Source of the DNA: Lachnospiraceae bacterium
GTDB lineage: Bacteria; Bacillota; Clostridia; Lachnospirales; Lachnospiraceae
Assembly: GCA_009911185.1 (NCBI GenBank)
Contig: QXWW01000002.1
Coordinates: 186,001 to 250,000 of the forward strand
Length of the DNA: 64,000 bases
Direction: 5' to 3'
Part shown: piece after piece, positions 39,983 to 48,915 of the stretch
How positions within the stretch are numbered: position 1 is the stretch's first letter
How the letters are laid out: every line of letters starts with the position of its first letter
The notes under the pieces: model-generated
What the model saw: the letters and a program-made list of their open reading frames with translations, nothing else
Told to the model about the DNA's origin: nothing
The model's database searches: none
Program-made: the position numbers and the translations under genes

Positions 39983-41218
39983 ATGAATCAGGATTGGGAA
40001 AGAATAGGGAAAGATATTTGGAATATTGTAGAAGATGCCGTAAATTCCCAGAATTTTAGTCAACTAAATAAGAGTATTGCCAACACCGTCAATGAGGCGG
40101 TCGGCAGCGTCCAGAGAGGAATGCGCACCGCAGGGGAAGCAGTGAATAAAACGGCACAAAAGAAACGGGAAATCATTTATTCAAATTTAAAAAATTCATT
40201 GGGACAAAAAACAGTAAAAGAGCAGGAAGAGAAAGAATTGCCTGCAGATTGGACAAGAAAGGATTTATTCAAAAAGAATACTTCTGTGAAAGCGGGAGGA
40301 CTTGTGTTAACTGTTTGCGGTTGTGTACTGAATACAGGATTAGGGCTGGCCGTAGTATGTTTGCTGCTGGTATCTGTTTTTCTGGGTCAAATTCCCATAG
40401 GTATCAGGATTGCATTATCAATATTATTGCCTTTTCTTGCCTTAAGCGCTGTAATGACCTGGAAAGGAAGCAGCATGTTATCCTCTCTTAAGCGATACCG
40501 GAGTTATATATCCGGACTGCAGGGAAGGACTTACTGTAATGTCAAAGAGCTTGCCAGTCAGAACAGAAAATCTATTTCTTATGTGGTGAAGGATATCAGA
40601 AAAATGATTGATAAAGGATGGTTTTTGCAGGGGCATCTGGATCGGGATAATACATGTCTGATTGTAAGCCATAAGACTTACCGGGAATATGAGAGCCTGC
40701 AGCGGCAGAGAATAGAACAGCAGAAACAAGAAGAAGCCGCATTTATGGAACATTCTAGGAAGGAAAATGAGAGTGAGGAAAAAGAAAGGTTTCAGAAGGT
40801 TACAAAAGAAGGAGAGGAATATATCCGTAAAATAAAAGAATGCGGCAGCGCAATTTCAGCAAAAGAAATATCGGATAAAGTTTCTCATATGGAGCTGCTG
40901 ATACAAAAAATTTTTGAGAGAGTCCATGAAGATCCGGATTCTTTGGAGGATATCAGTAAACTGATGGAGTATTATCTGCCCACCACAGTGAAGCTGTTAG
41001 AAGCATACAAGAAGCTTTGCAGCCAGCCGGTGCAGGGAGATAATATCCGTTCTTCGAGATTGGAAATTGAGCAGACGTTAGATACTTTAAACGATGCTTT
41101 TGAAAAACTTTTGGACAGTTTGTTTGAAGATACTGCATGGGATATATCTTCTGATATCTCTGTGCTACAGACAATGCTTGTCCAGGAGGGATTAGTACAA
41201 TGGAAAACGGGCGACTGA
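39983..41218 (+). CDS. XpaC-like protein (5-bromo-4-chloroindolyl phosphate hydrolysis family)
   Basis: A 411-residue protein with an amphipathic N-terminal helix region, two adjacent membrane helices (about residues 98-120 and 127-150) and a long C-terminal cytoplasmic part. That part includes SLKRYRSYISGLQGRTYCN and SKLMEYYLPTTVKLLEAYKK, the segment typical of XpaC. The function is uncertain; the name comes from an indirect phosphatase phenotype. It is almost always paired with telA, as here (next gene about 40 bp downstream). The ATG at 39983 is preferred because GGAGG lies inside the first codons of an ATG 12 bases upstream. Confidence 0.85.
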   Translation: MNQDWERIGKDIWNIVEDAVNSQNFSQLNKSIANTVNEAVGSVQRGMRTAGEAVNKTAQKKREIIYSNLKNSLGQKTVKEQEEKELPADWTRKDLFKKNTSVKAGGLVLTVCGCVLNTGLGLAVVCLLLVSVFLGQIPIGIRIALSILLPFLALSAVMTWKGSSMLSSLKRYRSYISGLQGRTYCNVKELASQNRKSISYVVKDIRKMIDKGWFLQGHLDRDNTCLIVSHKTYREYESLQRQRIEQQKQEEAAFMEHSRKENESEEKERFQKVTKEGEEYIRKIKECGSAISAKEISDKVSHMELLIQKIFERVHEDPDSLEDISKLMEYYLPTTVKLLEAYKKLCSQPVQGDNIRSSRLEIEQTLDTLNDAFEKLLDSLFEDTAWDISSDISVLQTMLVQEGLVQWKTGD

Positions 41219-41260
41219 TTGCAGGAAATGATCAGGCATGTTTTGGAAAAGGAGCAGTAT

Positions 41261-42391
41261 ATGAGTGAAGAATTTAAGGAGTTTACAGAGAAACCAGTAT
41301 TAACGCTGGAACCGTTTTTGGAAAAAGAAACTGTGGCAAAGGATAACAAAAAAGAGCCTGTGTGGGATGACAGTATATTATCGGAAGAAGAACAGCGCAT
41401 GGTGGATCAGTTTGTCGGACAGATTGATCTTTATAATTCTAATATTGTATTGCAATATGGGGCGGGTACGCAGAAAAAAATGGCGGATTTTTCTGAAAAG
41501 GCGCTGGCGAATGTGCAAACAAAGGATTTGGGAGAAATTGGCGAATTGATTACAAATGTAGTGACAGAGCTGAAAGGTTTTGATGCAGAGGAGGAAAAAG
41601 GGTTTTTAGGATTTTTCAAAAAATCTTCCCAAAAGTTAAGCGTATTGAAAACAAAATACGATAAGGCAGAAATGAACGTTAATAAAATCATAAAGGTTTT
41701 GGAGGGACATCAGGTACAGTTGTTAAAGGATTCCGCTATTTTGGACAAGATGTATGAGCAAAATAAGGTCTATTTCAAGGAATTGTCGATGTACGTGATT
41801 GCAGGGAAAAGAAAACTGGAACAGGTACGAAAAACGGATCTGCCTGCGTTGGTGGACAAGGCAAACCGTTCTGGACTGCCGGAAGACGCTCAGGAGGCAA
41901 AAGATTTGGAAGAGCTTTGTACCAGATTTGAAAAGAAGATTCACGATCTGGAGCTTACCAGGATGATATCGATTCAAACGGCGCCGCAGATTCGGCTGGT
42001 ACAAAATAATGATACCATTATGGTGGAAAAAATACAGTCTACCATAGTAAATACAATTCCTCTATGGAAAAGCCAGATGATTATTGCTATGGGTGTGGAA
42101 CATTCTGTCCAGGCTGCGCAGGCCCAGCGTGAGGTGACGGATCTTACCAACGATCTGCTTAAGAAAAATGCAGAAAAATTAAAGACGGCCACAATTGAGA
42201 CAGCCAGAGAATCTGAGAGAGGCGTGGTAGATATGGAAACGCTGCGCATTACCAACGAGTCACTTATTTCCACATTGGATGAGGTAATGCGTATTCAGAA
42301 GGAAGGAAAACAAAAGCGCAGAGAGGCGGAACAGGAAATTCACCGCCTGGAAGAAGAATTAAAGAAAAAGTTACTTCAATTACAGGGTTAA
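41261..42391 (+). CDS. TelA/KlaA-family toxic-anion-resistance protein
   Basis: A 376-residue, highly helical, soluble protein. It shows the TelA pattern: FSEKALANVQTKDLGEIGEL, GFLGFFKKSSQKLSVLKTKY, TAPQIRLVQNNDTIMVEKIQ, and a C-terminal coiled coil (REAEQEIHRLEEELKKK). The family is associated with tellurite, colicin and cell-wall-drug tolerance, with no known enzymatic activity. The ATG at 41261 follows AAGGAG by about 6 bases; a TTG at 41219 in frame is less likely. It pairs with XpaC in one operon. Confidence 0.9.
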   Translation: MSEEFKEFTEKPVLTLEPFLEKETVAKDNKKEPVWDDSILSEEEQRMVDQFVGQIDLYNSNIVLQYGAGTQKKMADFSEKALANVQTKDLGEIGELITNVVTELKGFDAEEEKGFLGFFKKSSQKLSVLKTKYDKAEMNVNKIIKVLEGHQVQLLKDSAILDKMYEQNKVYFKELSMYVIAGKRKLEQVRKTDLPALVDKANRSGLPEDAQEAKDLEELCTRFEKKIHDLELTRMISIQTAPQIRLVQNNDTIMVEKIQSTIVNTIPLWKSQMIIAMGVEHSVQAAQAQREVTDLTNDLLKKNAEKLKTATIETARESERGVVDMETLRITNESLISTLDEVMRIQKEGKQKRREAEQEIHRLEEELKKKLLQLQG

Positions 42392-42414
42392 TATGGCAAA
42401 AAGAAGGTGTAAAA

Positions 42415-44244
42415 ATGCGGGTAGAAAAATTCAGAAAAAAAGAAGGCGGCAGATGGAAACAGAATATGATTTGTATTCTGATGTTTTTATTGACAGGATT
42501 CCTGTTTTCACAGGAAGTACGCGCACAAAATGCCCCGGCAGTTGTAAAGGCGCGGCTTATCAATAGCCAGGATATTGAACTGTACTGGAACGAGGATGTT
42601 AGCGGAGCGGGATGGGTGGAAAGTAAGAACAGCAACGGAAAGCCTGTGATGCAGCAACAAAACTATTCTGTTACCGTAGATGGAAGGGATAATCCAATTT
42701 ATTATTATTGCTGGGAAGAATATGGAAATGCCGAGTATAAAGGAGTTGTATATTATAATACCAGAAATCAATATTATCCGAAAAATCCTGATTATCACAA
42801 AACGACAATACGTTTGTCACAGCCAATTCAAAATCTTGAAAATCTTCCTGAAATTGAAGTTACAATTAAGGGAAATAAGATAAAAAATAAATCGGGAACG
42901 GCAGTGGCAGAACAGACCGTTAAGGTAAGTGAGTATGAACCTTTCTATCAAAAGGAAATCACTCTGGACTGCGGGGTGAAGATTCTTGGAACTGCTAAGG
43001 TACGAGAAGAAGCCATGACCAAAGCAGAAGCTATGTTAAAAGTGATTCTTGCAAATAAAACGGTTGCAGAGCGCATGGGTAAACAGGGATGTATGCTGGG
43101 AATTTACGGAGAGGGCGAAATTGCCTACGATATTCCGGAACACAGATTTGAATATGATGAAGCTTATTTGTATGTAGAAGGCTTTGGGGGAACGCAGCTT
43201 GCGTCGATAAAGGATGCAAATGTATTGCGATTAAAAAGCGGAGATTATACTACCGGATATCCGGATGAATCAATTTTAACACATGAATTTGCGCATACCG
43301 TACATAGCTTTGGTCTTAACGAAACACAAAAGGCAAAGCTTCTGAATATCTATCAGTCAGCACGAAGCGCCGGAAAATGGGACAATTCTTATGCCGGTTC
43401 CAACGAATATGAATATTTTGCCACTTTGAGTGCAATCTGGTTCAATGCCATGGATGATACTTTGGACGGAACATGGGATGGTGTTCGTGGGCCTGTGAAT
43501 ACCAGAGCGGAATTAAAAGTTTATGATAAAGCGGCATATGATTTCCTGTCCACAGTTTATGTGTCGGATCAGTATCTGCCCGCTCCCTGGGAAAATGGAA
43601 GCGTGCCGGACCATAATACTTATAAAGGGGCAGAAGAACCAGGAACAGAACCGGGAGAAGAAGAACCGGGAAAAGAACCGGAGAAAAAACCGGAAGAGGG
43701 AAAACCGGGAGAAGAACCAGCTCCGGAAGCCCCGGAAGGAAATCAGCAGGTAAAAACGTATCAGGTGAGATTTGTATATCATAACGGAACAGAAGATGTG
43801 GTAAAGGAAATAAAAGAGGGAGAACAGGTAACGGAGCAGAAAACGCCTGTAAAAAAGAATTATATTTTTAAAGGATGGTATCTGGCAGAAAAAAAATATG
43901 ATTTTTCCGCCAGTGTCACGGGGAATATTGTTTTAGAAGCAAAATGGAATAAAGTGACGGTAAAGAAAGCATCTTTTCAAAAACTGAAAGCGTATAAAGG
44001 AAGGAAAGTTCTGGTATATCTGAATAAGGTAAAGAATGCGGAAGGCTATAAAATTACTTTTACAAAGCATGTAAAATTTAAAAAATCTGTTAAAACCAGG
44101 TATACAAAATCGAGGAAGTTTCTTATAAGAAATCTGAAAAAAGGGACTTATTATTTTAAAGTTCAGGCATATCGGACGGATTCTCAGGGAAATAAAGTTC
44201 TGGGAAAAGCAAGTAAGCAAAAAAAGATAACCATAAAGAGATGA
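42415..44244 (+). CDS. secreted zinc metallopeptidase (HExxH) with repeat and C-terminal domains
   Basis: A 609-residue exported protein. Signal peptide: residues 1-38, cleaved near EVRA-QN. An N-terminal beta domain binds nothing known. The catalytic domain has HEFAH (His290, Glu291, His294) and a downstream NEYEYFATLSAIWF, with Glu331 or Glu333 as third zinc ligand, an arrangement seen in anthrax-lethal-factor-like/Pro-Pro endopeptidases. A Pro/Glu-rich linker with PGxEPG-type repeats follows (about residues 405-440). Then comes a Listeria-Bacteroides (InlB B-like) repeat with FKGWYLAEKKYDFSA, and a basic fibronectin-like tail. Family-level call only. Confidence 0.8.
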   Translation: MRVEKFRKKEGGRWKQNMICILMFLLTGFLFSQEVRAQNAPAVVKARLINSQDIELYWNEDVSGAGWVESKNSNGKPVMQQQNYSVTVDGRDNPIYYYCWEEYGNAEYKGVVYYNTRNQYYPKNPDYHKTTIRLSQPIQNLENLPEIEVTIKGNKIKNKSGTAVAEQTVKVSEYEPFYQKEITLDCGVKILGTAKVREEAMTKAEAMLKVILANKTVAERMGKQGCMLGIYGEGEIAYDIPEHRFEYDEAYLYVEGFGGTQLASIKDANVLRLKSGDYTTGYPDESILTHEFAHTVHSFGLNETQKAKLLNIYQSARSAGKWDNSYAGSNEYEYFATLSAIWFNAMDDTLDGTWDGVRGPVNTRAELKVYDKAAYDFLSTVYVSDQYLPAPWENGSVPDHNTYKGAEEPGTEPGEEEPGKEPEKKPEEGKPGEEPAPEAPEGNQQVKTYQVRFVYHNGTEDVVKEIKEGEQVTEQKTPVKKNYIFKGWYLAEKKYDFSASVTGNIVLEAKWNKVTVKKASFQKLKAYKGRKVLVYLNKVKNAEGYKITFTKHVKFKKSVKTRYTKSRKFLIRNLKKGTYYFKVQAYRTDSQGNKVLGKASKQKKITIKR

Positions 44245-44256
44245 TAAGGAGATAGT

Positions 44257-45162
44257 ATGCCTGTATCAATTTACGAAGCAGTCTGGATATTTCTTATATA
44301 TGCATTTTTGGGCTGGTGTACAGAAGTGGCCTATGCGGCGTTGGAGACTAAGACTTTTATAAACAGAGGTTTCCTGAACGGTCCGGTTTGCCCGGTCTAC
44401 GGATTTGGGGTTCTTGTGGTGATTCTTGCGTTAACGCCTTTAAAGAAGAATTTTCTGTTGTTGTTTGCAGGTTCTTTTATGATGACTTCCATGATTGAAT
44501 TTATTACTGGCTTTTTGTTGGAAAAATTGTTTCACAATCAATGGTGGGATTATTCAGAGGAGAATTTCAATTTATGTGGATATGTCTGTCTGAAATTTTC
44601 CATTTTGTGGGGATTGGGGTGTACTTTGGTGATAGATGTGGTTCATCCGGCAATTTATAAGATGATAGTGGTTACTCCAAAGCTGCCGGGAGCAGTCGTT
44701 TTGACTGTTCTTTGCGTCATTTTTGCAGTGGATACCGCAATCACAGTGGCAAGCATTTTAAGTTTAAACAAAAGGATAGAATTGTTGAATGAGATAGCTG
44801 TAAAGTTAAAGTCTGTATCAAATGAAATCGGAGGAAATATTTACGAAGGAATTACAATTGCTGTGGAGAAGGGTGGAGAATGGAAAGAGAATGCAGACGT
44901 CAGGGCGGCGGAGATTTCAGAAAAACGCGAGAGTTTCAAAGAAAATATGAAATCTGCTGTGTCGGAAGAGAGAACAAAGCTTCTGGAAGAATACCATCGT
45001 TTAATGAAACGAAGCAGCTTCGGCAGTAAACGCCTGATGAAAGCATTTCCCCGCATGAAATCCACTTTATATCAGGAAACATTCCAGAAGTGGAAAAGCC
45101 AGAACAGTAATAATAGTAAGGATGCAAAATGTCATGAGCAGGAATCTAAAAAGGTTCAGTAA
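44257..45162 (+). CDS. PF06541-type putative ABC transporter permease (CmpB-like)
   Basis: A 301-residue protein with five to six hydrophobic segments in residues 1-175, starting IYEAVWIFLIYAFLGWCTEV. The family motif NRGFLNGPVCPVYGFG is visible, as are GFLLEKLFHNQWWDYSE and CLKFSILWGLGCTL. The C-terminal ~120 residues are charged and helical (cytoplasmic). PF06541 proteins are called ABC type IV permeases, but no transport substrate is proven. It follows the metallopeptidase by 12 bp with a strong AAGGAG, and a terminator closes the transcript downstream. Confidence 0.8.
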   Translation: MPVSIYEAVWIFLIYAFLGWCTEVAYAALETKTFINRGFLNGPVCPVYGFGVLVVILALTPLKKNFLLLFAGSFMMTSMIEFITGFLLEKLFHNQWWDYSEENFNLCGYVCLKFSILWGLGCTLVIDVVHPAIYKMIVVTPKLPGAVVLTVLCVIFAVDTAITVASILSLNKRIELLNEIAVKLKSVSNEIGGNIYEGITIAVEKGGEWKENADVRAAEISEKRESFKENMKSAVSEERTKLLEEYHRLMKRSSFGSKRLMKAFPRMKSTLYQETFQKWKSQNSNNSKDAKCHEQESKKVQ

Positions 45163-45225
45163 CCATAGAAGAGTGATAGGCTATATTTTTGTATTCTTGT
45201 TGATTTAAGTCTGATAAAAACGAAA

Positions 45226-45258
45226 CCCCTGACCAAAGACAGTGGTCGGGGATTTTTT
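45226..45258 (+). terminator. intrinsic terminator
   Basis: The stem CCCC(T)GACCA / TGGTCGGGG with one bulged base, followed by ATTTTTTG, ends the metallopeptidase/PF06541 transcript. Confidence 0.85.
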
Positions 45259-45265
45259 GTTGGAA

Positions 45266-45320
45266 GTTTACAAATCCTTTACAAAACCTTATAGTTTTCT
45301 TTTTACAAATCGATTATAAT
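45266..45320 (+). promoter_or_regulatory. promoter with repeated TTTACA boxes upstream of the response regulator
   Basis: GTTTACAAATCCTTTACA (45266-45283) carries two TTTACA boxes 11 bases apart. A third TTTACAAATCG begins at 45302, and a TATAAT -10 sits at 45315-45320. The -35 is poor, typical of an activated promoter. The same 18-mer, with one change, occurs before the lipoprotein gene at 47271. Confidence 0.65.
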
Positions 45321-45350
45321 GAAAGCAAACTGAAACAGGGTGAGAATTTT

Positions 45351-46010
45351 ATGAAAAAAATTTTAGTGATTGAGGATGAAAATGCCATCAATGATCTGAT
45401 TTGTATGAATCTGGAGGTTGCAGGCTATGAACCAGTTCCTTTTTTTGACGGGGAGGAATTTAGTCTTCAATTAAAGAAAGAGGATGATTACGATCTGGCG
45501 CTTTTGGATATTATGCTGCCCGGAAAAGATGGATTTATTCTTCTGGAAGAATTAAAAGAGCACAATATACCGGTGATTTATCTTACGGCAAAAGGAGATC
45601 TTCCCAGCAAAGTCAAAGGATTAAGAAACGGGGCTGAGGATTATATAGTAAAGCCTTTTGAAATGCTGGAACTTCTGGTACGGGTGGATAATGTGCTGAA
45701 GCGTTTTGCAAATGAAGATTCTGAAGAGATACATATCCGGGATGTAGTGATTAATGAGAAAAAGCGCACGGTGTATAAAAACGGGGTGTTAATTCCGATG
45801 CAGCCTATGGAGTTTGACTGTCTGCTGATATTCTGGAAGTACAGAAACCGGGTGCTGACAAGAGATCAGATTTTAAATATACTCTGGGGCGTGGATTTTG
45901 AAGGAGAGAGCAGAACGGTAGATGTGCATGTGGGAAATATCCGCAAAAAGCTGAATTTTACAGATGTGATTATTACGGTGCCCAGAGTGGGCTACCGGAT
46001 GGAGGTCTGA
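45351..46010 (+). CDS. OmpR/PhoB-family response regulator
   Basis: A 219-residue regulator. The receiver has ILVIEDENA, phospho-acceptor Asp53 in LALLDIMLPGKDG, a TAKGD switch and lysine in YIVKPFEM. The winged-helix domain has RVLTRDQILNILWG and SRTVDVHVGNIRKKL, ending GYRMEV. It is followed by its kinase after 2 bases. Direct repeats with 11-base spacing in its own promoter fit a binding site for this regulator type. Confidence 0.93.
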   Translation: MKKILVIEDENAINDLICMNLEVAGYEPVPFFDGEEFSLQLKKEDDYDLALLDIMLPGKDGFILLEELKEHNIPVIYLTAKGDLPSKVKGLRNGAEDYIVKPFEMLELLVRVDNVLKRFANEDSEEIHIRDVVINEKKRTVYKNGVLIPMQPMEFDCLLIFWKYRNRVLTRDQILNILWGVDFEGESRTVDVHVGNIRKKLNFTDVIITVPRVGYRMEV

Positions 46011-46012
46011 AT

Positions 46013-47269
46013 ATGGATATGATAAAAAAGATTGCTTTGACTGCGTCAACCATGTTGTTTGTGTTGACGCAGATTTTTTCATTATATGTAATTTTCACAG
46101 GACATCGGCAAAAAATTAAGCTGATAGAATCATACGGGGAAAAGATTCTGTCCACGAGCATTTCAGATTTTTCTTCAAAATTGTTTAAGATGAATTATGA
46201 AAATAATATGCAGGATCGTGTTGTTACTTATTATTTTCGCGAAAATATGCCGGAAGGATCGGCGCTTTATAAAGGAAAAGAGGAACTGTATAACTCTACG
46301 CCCTATGATTTTGAAGTAGATAAAGTCAAATTTTATGAAAATTCCTCCAGGCCGGTATGCAGACAGGAAAAAATCAGCGATACGTATCTTCTGGTTCTAA
46401 TCTCAAAACAGGAACTGGGCAGGATTGGAGAAAAAAGTCAGAGTTATGTTTTTCTTTATGTGATAGATATCACGTATATTTTTAAAGAAAGCGCGGCGCT
46501 TGCATTTCGTGAAATACTGATCTCTGTATTTGCCTCTCTGACGCTGGCGCTGTTGCTGATATTTCTGATCAAAAAAATTACCCGCCCTCTGCAGGCAGTG
46601 AATGAGGCACAGCGGCAGTTAATCGGCAGTATGTCCCATGAATTGAAAACGCCGCTGACCGCGATGAAGGGGTATTCTGAAACATTATTAAATGTAAAAT
46701 TATCCAGGGAACAGGAGGGAAAAGCGCTCGATTATATCAACCGCGAAAGCGGCAGGCTGTCCCGGCTAACAGAAAAAATGATGGAATTGACCAGCCTCTA
46801 CGAGCCGGAATGCAGAATTGTCACAAAGAAAATTGCCATAGAAACTCTCTTTATGGCAGTCGAGGAGAATGTAACATACAGATTGGAAGAGAAACATATC
46901 AAGCTTAAGCGGGAGGGAAATTATAAGGGACAGGAAAAAGAACTGGATGCAGATTTAGCTACCAGTTTCCTTATTAATTTGATTAACAATAGTATTATGG
47001 CTTCAGAACCTGGCAGTCATATCTATTTGGGCGCCGACGAACAATCCCTGTGGGTACGGGATGAAGGTTGTGGAATACCGCCTCAGGAAGTGGATAAAGT
47101 ACGCAAAGCATTCTATCGTGTGGATAAGTCCCGTTCGCGAAAGAGCGGAAATATGGGACTGGGTCTTGCTCTGTGCGAGCAGATTGCGGCGGTACATCAT
47201 GCAAGCATGAAAATTGAAAGCCAGGTGGGAAAAGGGACGAAAATTTCCTGGATGGAAAAGGGTGAATAA
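46013..47269 (+). CDS. membrane sensor histidine kinase
   Basis: A 418-residue kinase with two membrane helices (about residues 7-29 and 163-187) enclosing an extracytoplasmic sensor of about 130 residues. A short HAMP-like linker (KKITRPLQAVNEAQRQL) precedes HisKA with GSMSHELKTPLTAMKG (His209). The ATPase domain has NLINNSIMAS (N box), DEGCGIPP (G1) and GNMGLGLALC (G2). GGAGG at the end of the regulator gene serves its start, so the pair is translationally linked. Confidence 0.93.
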   Translation: MDMIKKIALTASTMLFVLTQIFSLYVIFTGHRQKIKLIESYGEKILSTSISDFSSKLFKMNYENNMQDRVVTYYFRENMPEGSALYKGKEELYNSTPYDFEVDKVKFYENSSRPVCRQEKISDTYLLVLISKQELGRIGEKSQSYVFLYVIDITYIFKESAALAFREILISVFASLTLALLLIFLIKKITRPLQAVNEAQRQLIGSMSHELKTPLTAMKGYSETLLNVKLSREQEGKALDYINRESGRLSRLTEKMMELTSLYEPECRIVTKKIAIETLFMAVEENVTYRLEEKHIKLKREGNYKGQEKELDADLATSFLINLINNSIMASEPGSHIYLGADEQSLWVRDEGCGIPPQEVDKVRKAFYRVDKSRSRKSGNMGLGLALCEQIAAVHHASMKIESQVGKGTKISWMEKGE

Positions 47270-47270
47270 T

Positions 47271-47288
47271 GTTTACCAATCCTTTACA
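47271..47288 (+). promoter_or_regulatory. candidate operator upstream of the DUF6034 lipoprotein gene
   Basis: GTTTACCAATCCTTTACA differs by one base from the site at 45266 and lies about 80 bases before the lipoprotein ATG, just past the kinase stop. It is a likely binding site of the adjacent OmpR-type regulator. Confidence 0.55.
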
Positions 47289-47365
47289 TTTGAGTGAATA
47301 TTTGCAGAAAGGAAACTGATATGATGGATACAGAAACAGTAAATTGCGGTTAACAGGAGGACATT

Positions 47366-48871
47366 ATGAAGAAAAGATACGCATCAATCCTTGCGGCAGG
47401 TCTTTGCGTCAGTATTCTTGCAGGTTGCCAGGAGACGCCAAAAGACAGCATTGTAAAACAGAAAGGCGCCGCAAATGTGAAGGGATATGAGAGTGCAGAG
47501 CATATGGACAGCTCTCTGCGAGATATATTAGGAGCGCCAAAACATTATAAAAACCAGGAAACATATGAAAATGGGGTGTTGGTGATCGATACGGATGCAG
47601 ACGTGATTGTACCGGACGTGAAATCTGTAAACACATATACTGTATCGGCAAAAGGGCCGGATCAGGAAGTGATTGATACCGTGACAAACGCTTTTTTTGA
47701 GGGAGCCAAATTTTACAGAGCTCTTGCTTACAATCAGAGGACAAAAGAGGATTATCAGGAAGAAATTACATTGCTGAAAAAATACAAGGCGGAAGGGAAT
47801 CTGGACCCATACGCCATGGGAATAAATGAAGAGACTGGAGAACTGTATTTTAACATTGATGATGTCATTGCCAGAGACGAAGAGAAGATGCAGGACGCTC
47901 CGGAACAAATCACCAAAGAGGAAGTAAAGCCCGCCTTTGGACTGGAGTATCTGTGGGATGAAAAAGGGGATGGTTCCCAGGAGATGGTAAAAGATGAAAC
48001 TGATTTTTGGGGCGTTGCAGAGATGGAAGAGGGAATTTTTGATTACCATATCACGAACGGTCTGGCGCCGGATCTTGTATTTAAAATTGATAAGAAACGG
48101 GAGGATATAAAAGATGAAAGAGAATTTGCAGATTGGATGGAAGGAGAATACGGTATCAAACGTGTAGAAAATGACGAGAGTGGTATTACCGAAGAAAAAG
48201 CAAAGGAATTTATTGATATTTCCTATGAGGACGCTGAGAAACTGGCGAAAGAAAAGGTGGAAAAACTGGGGTGGAATCTGGAAATTTACGACTGGGACCG
48301 TGCCTTGTTCTATCATGGGGAGAATGGCGTACGCAATGATAATGTGCTAGACGGGGGCTATATATTCTATTTTACCAGGATGCTGGATGAAACGCCGGTT
48401 ACGTATACTTCTTCCTACGGCGGAGGATTGGAGGACATGGACAGTACGCTGTCTCCCTGGAGTTATGAAAGGTGCAATGTGATTGTGGGAGACGACGGTA
48501 TTCAGAAAGTAGAATTATGTAATCCTTATGAAATAGGGGAAATCCAAACGGAAAATGTCAAGCTTATGAGTTTTGACGAGATTATAAAGATTTATGAGCA
48601 GATGATGGAAGTGTCCAATGCAGATCTTCCGGAAGAGGAGAAAAAAAGGACGTACCATATTCGCAGAATTACCCTGGGACTTACCAGGATTTATAACCCC
48701 AATGCAGATAATGATACGGGTCTGCTGGTTCCCGCATGGGATTTCTTCGGAGGCTTTGGTGTGGATGCGGGCGAATATCAATTTGACAACGATGGAGAAG
48801 AATCTACCCAGAGCTTTATGACCATTAATGCCATTGACGGCACAGTCATTGATCGGGAATTAGGATATTAA
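47366..48871 (+). CDS. DUF6034 family lipoprotein
   Basis: A 501-residue exported lipoprotein: signal peptide with lipobox LAGC at residues 18-21 (LCVSILAGCQETPK), then an acidic, largely beta extracellular domain. Segments such as YEDAEKLAKEKVEKLGWNLE and LGLTRIYNPNADNDTGLLVP, and the closing MTINAIDGTVIDRELGY, match my memory of DUF6034, a Firmicutes family of unknown role. It sits between the two-component genes and an ABC transporter, so a surface-sensing or receptor role is plausible. AGGAGG lies 5-6 bases before the ATG. Confidence 0.75.
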   Translation: MKKRYASILAAGLCVSILAGCQETPKDSIVKQKGAANVKGYESAEHMDSSLRDILGAPKHYKNQETYENGVLVIDTDADVIVPDVKSVNTYTVSAKGPDQEVIDTVTNAFFEGAKFYRALAYNQRTKEDYQEEITLLKKYKAEGNLDPYAMGINEETGELYFNIDDVIARDEEKMQDAPEQITKEEVKPAFGLEYLWDEKGDGSQEMVKDETDFWGVAEMEEGIFDYHITNGLAPDLVFKIDKKREDIKDEREFADWMEGEYGIKRVENDESGITEEKAKEFIDISYEDAEKLAKEKVEKLGWNLEIYDWDRALFYHGENGVRNDNVLDGGYIFYFTRMLDETPVTYTSSYGGGLEDMDSTLSPWSYERCNVIVGDDGIQKVELCNPYEIGEIQTENVKLMSFDEIIKIYEQMMEVSNADLPEEEKKRTYHIRRITLGLTRIYNPNADNDTGLLVPAWDFFGGFGVDAGEYQFDNDGEESTQSFMTINAIDGTVIDRELGY

Positions 48872-48915
48872 GGGTTGCGTGATTGCTTAGGATGGCAAAA
48901 AAGAGGGAGGATGCG

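Noticed and set aside
43625-43740. Short tandem GAAGAACCGGGA-like repeats as CRISPR or satellite
   Set aside because: They encode the Pro/Glu linker of the metallopeptidase in frame; there are no spacers.
47528-48316. Large minus-strand frame opposite the DUF6034 gene
   Set aside because: Antisense to a gene with signal peptide, lipobox and ribosome site; its composition is that of a complementary shadow.
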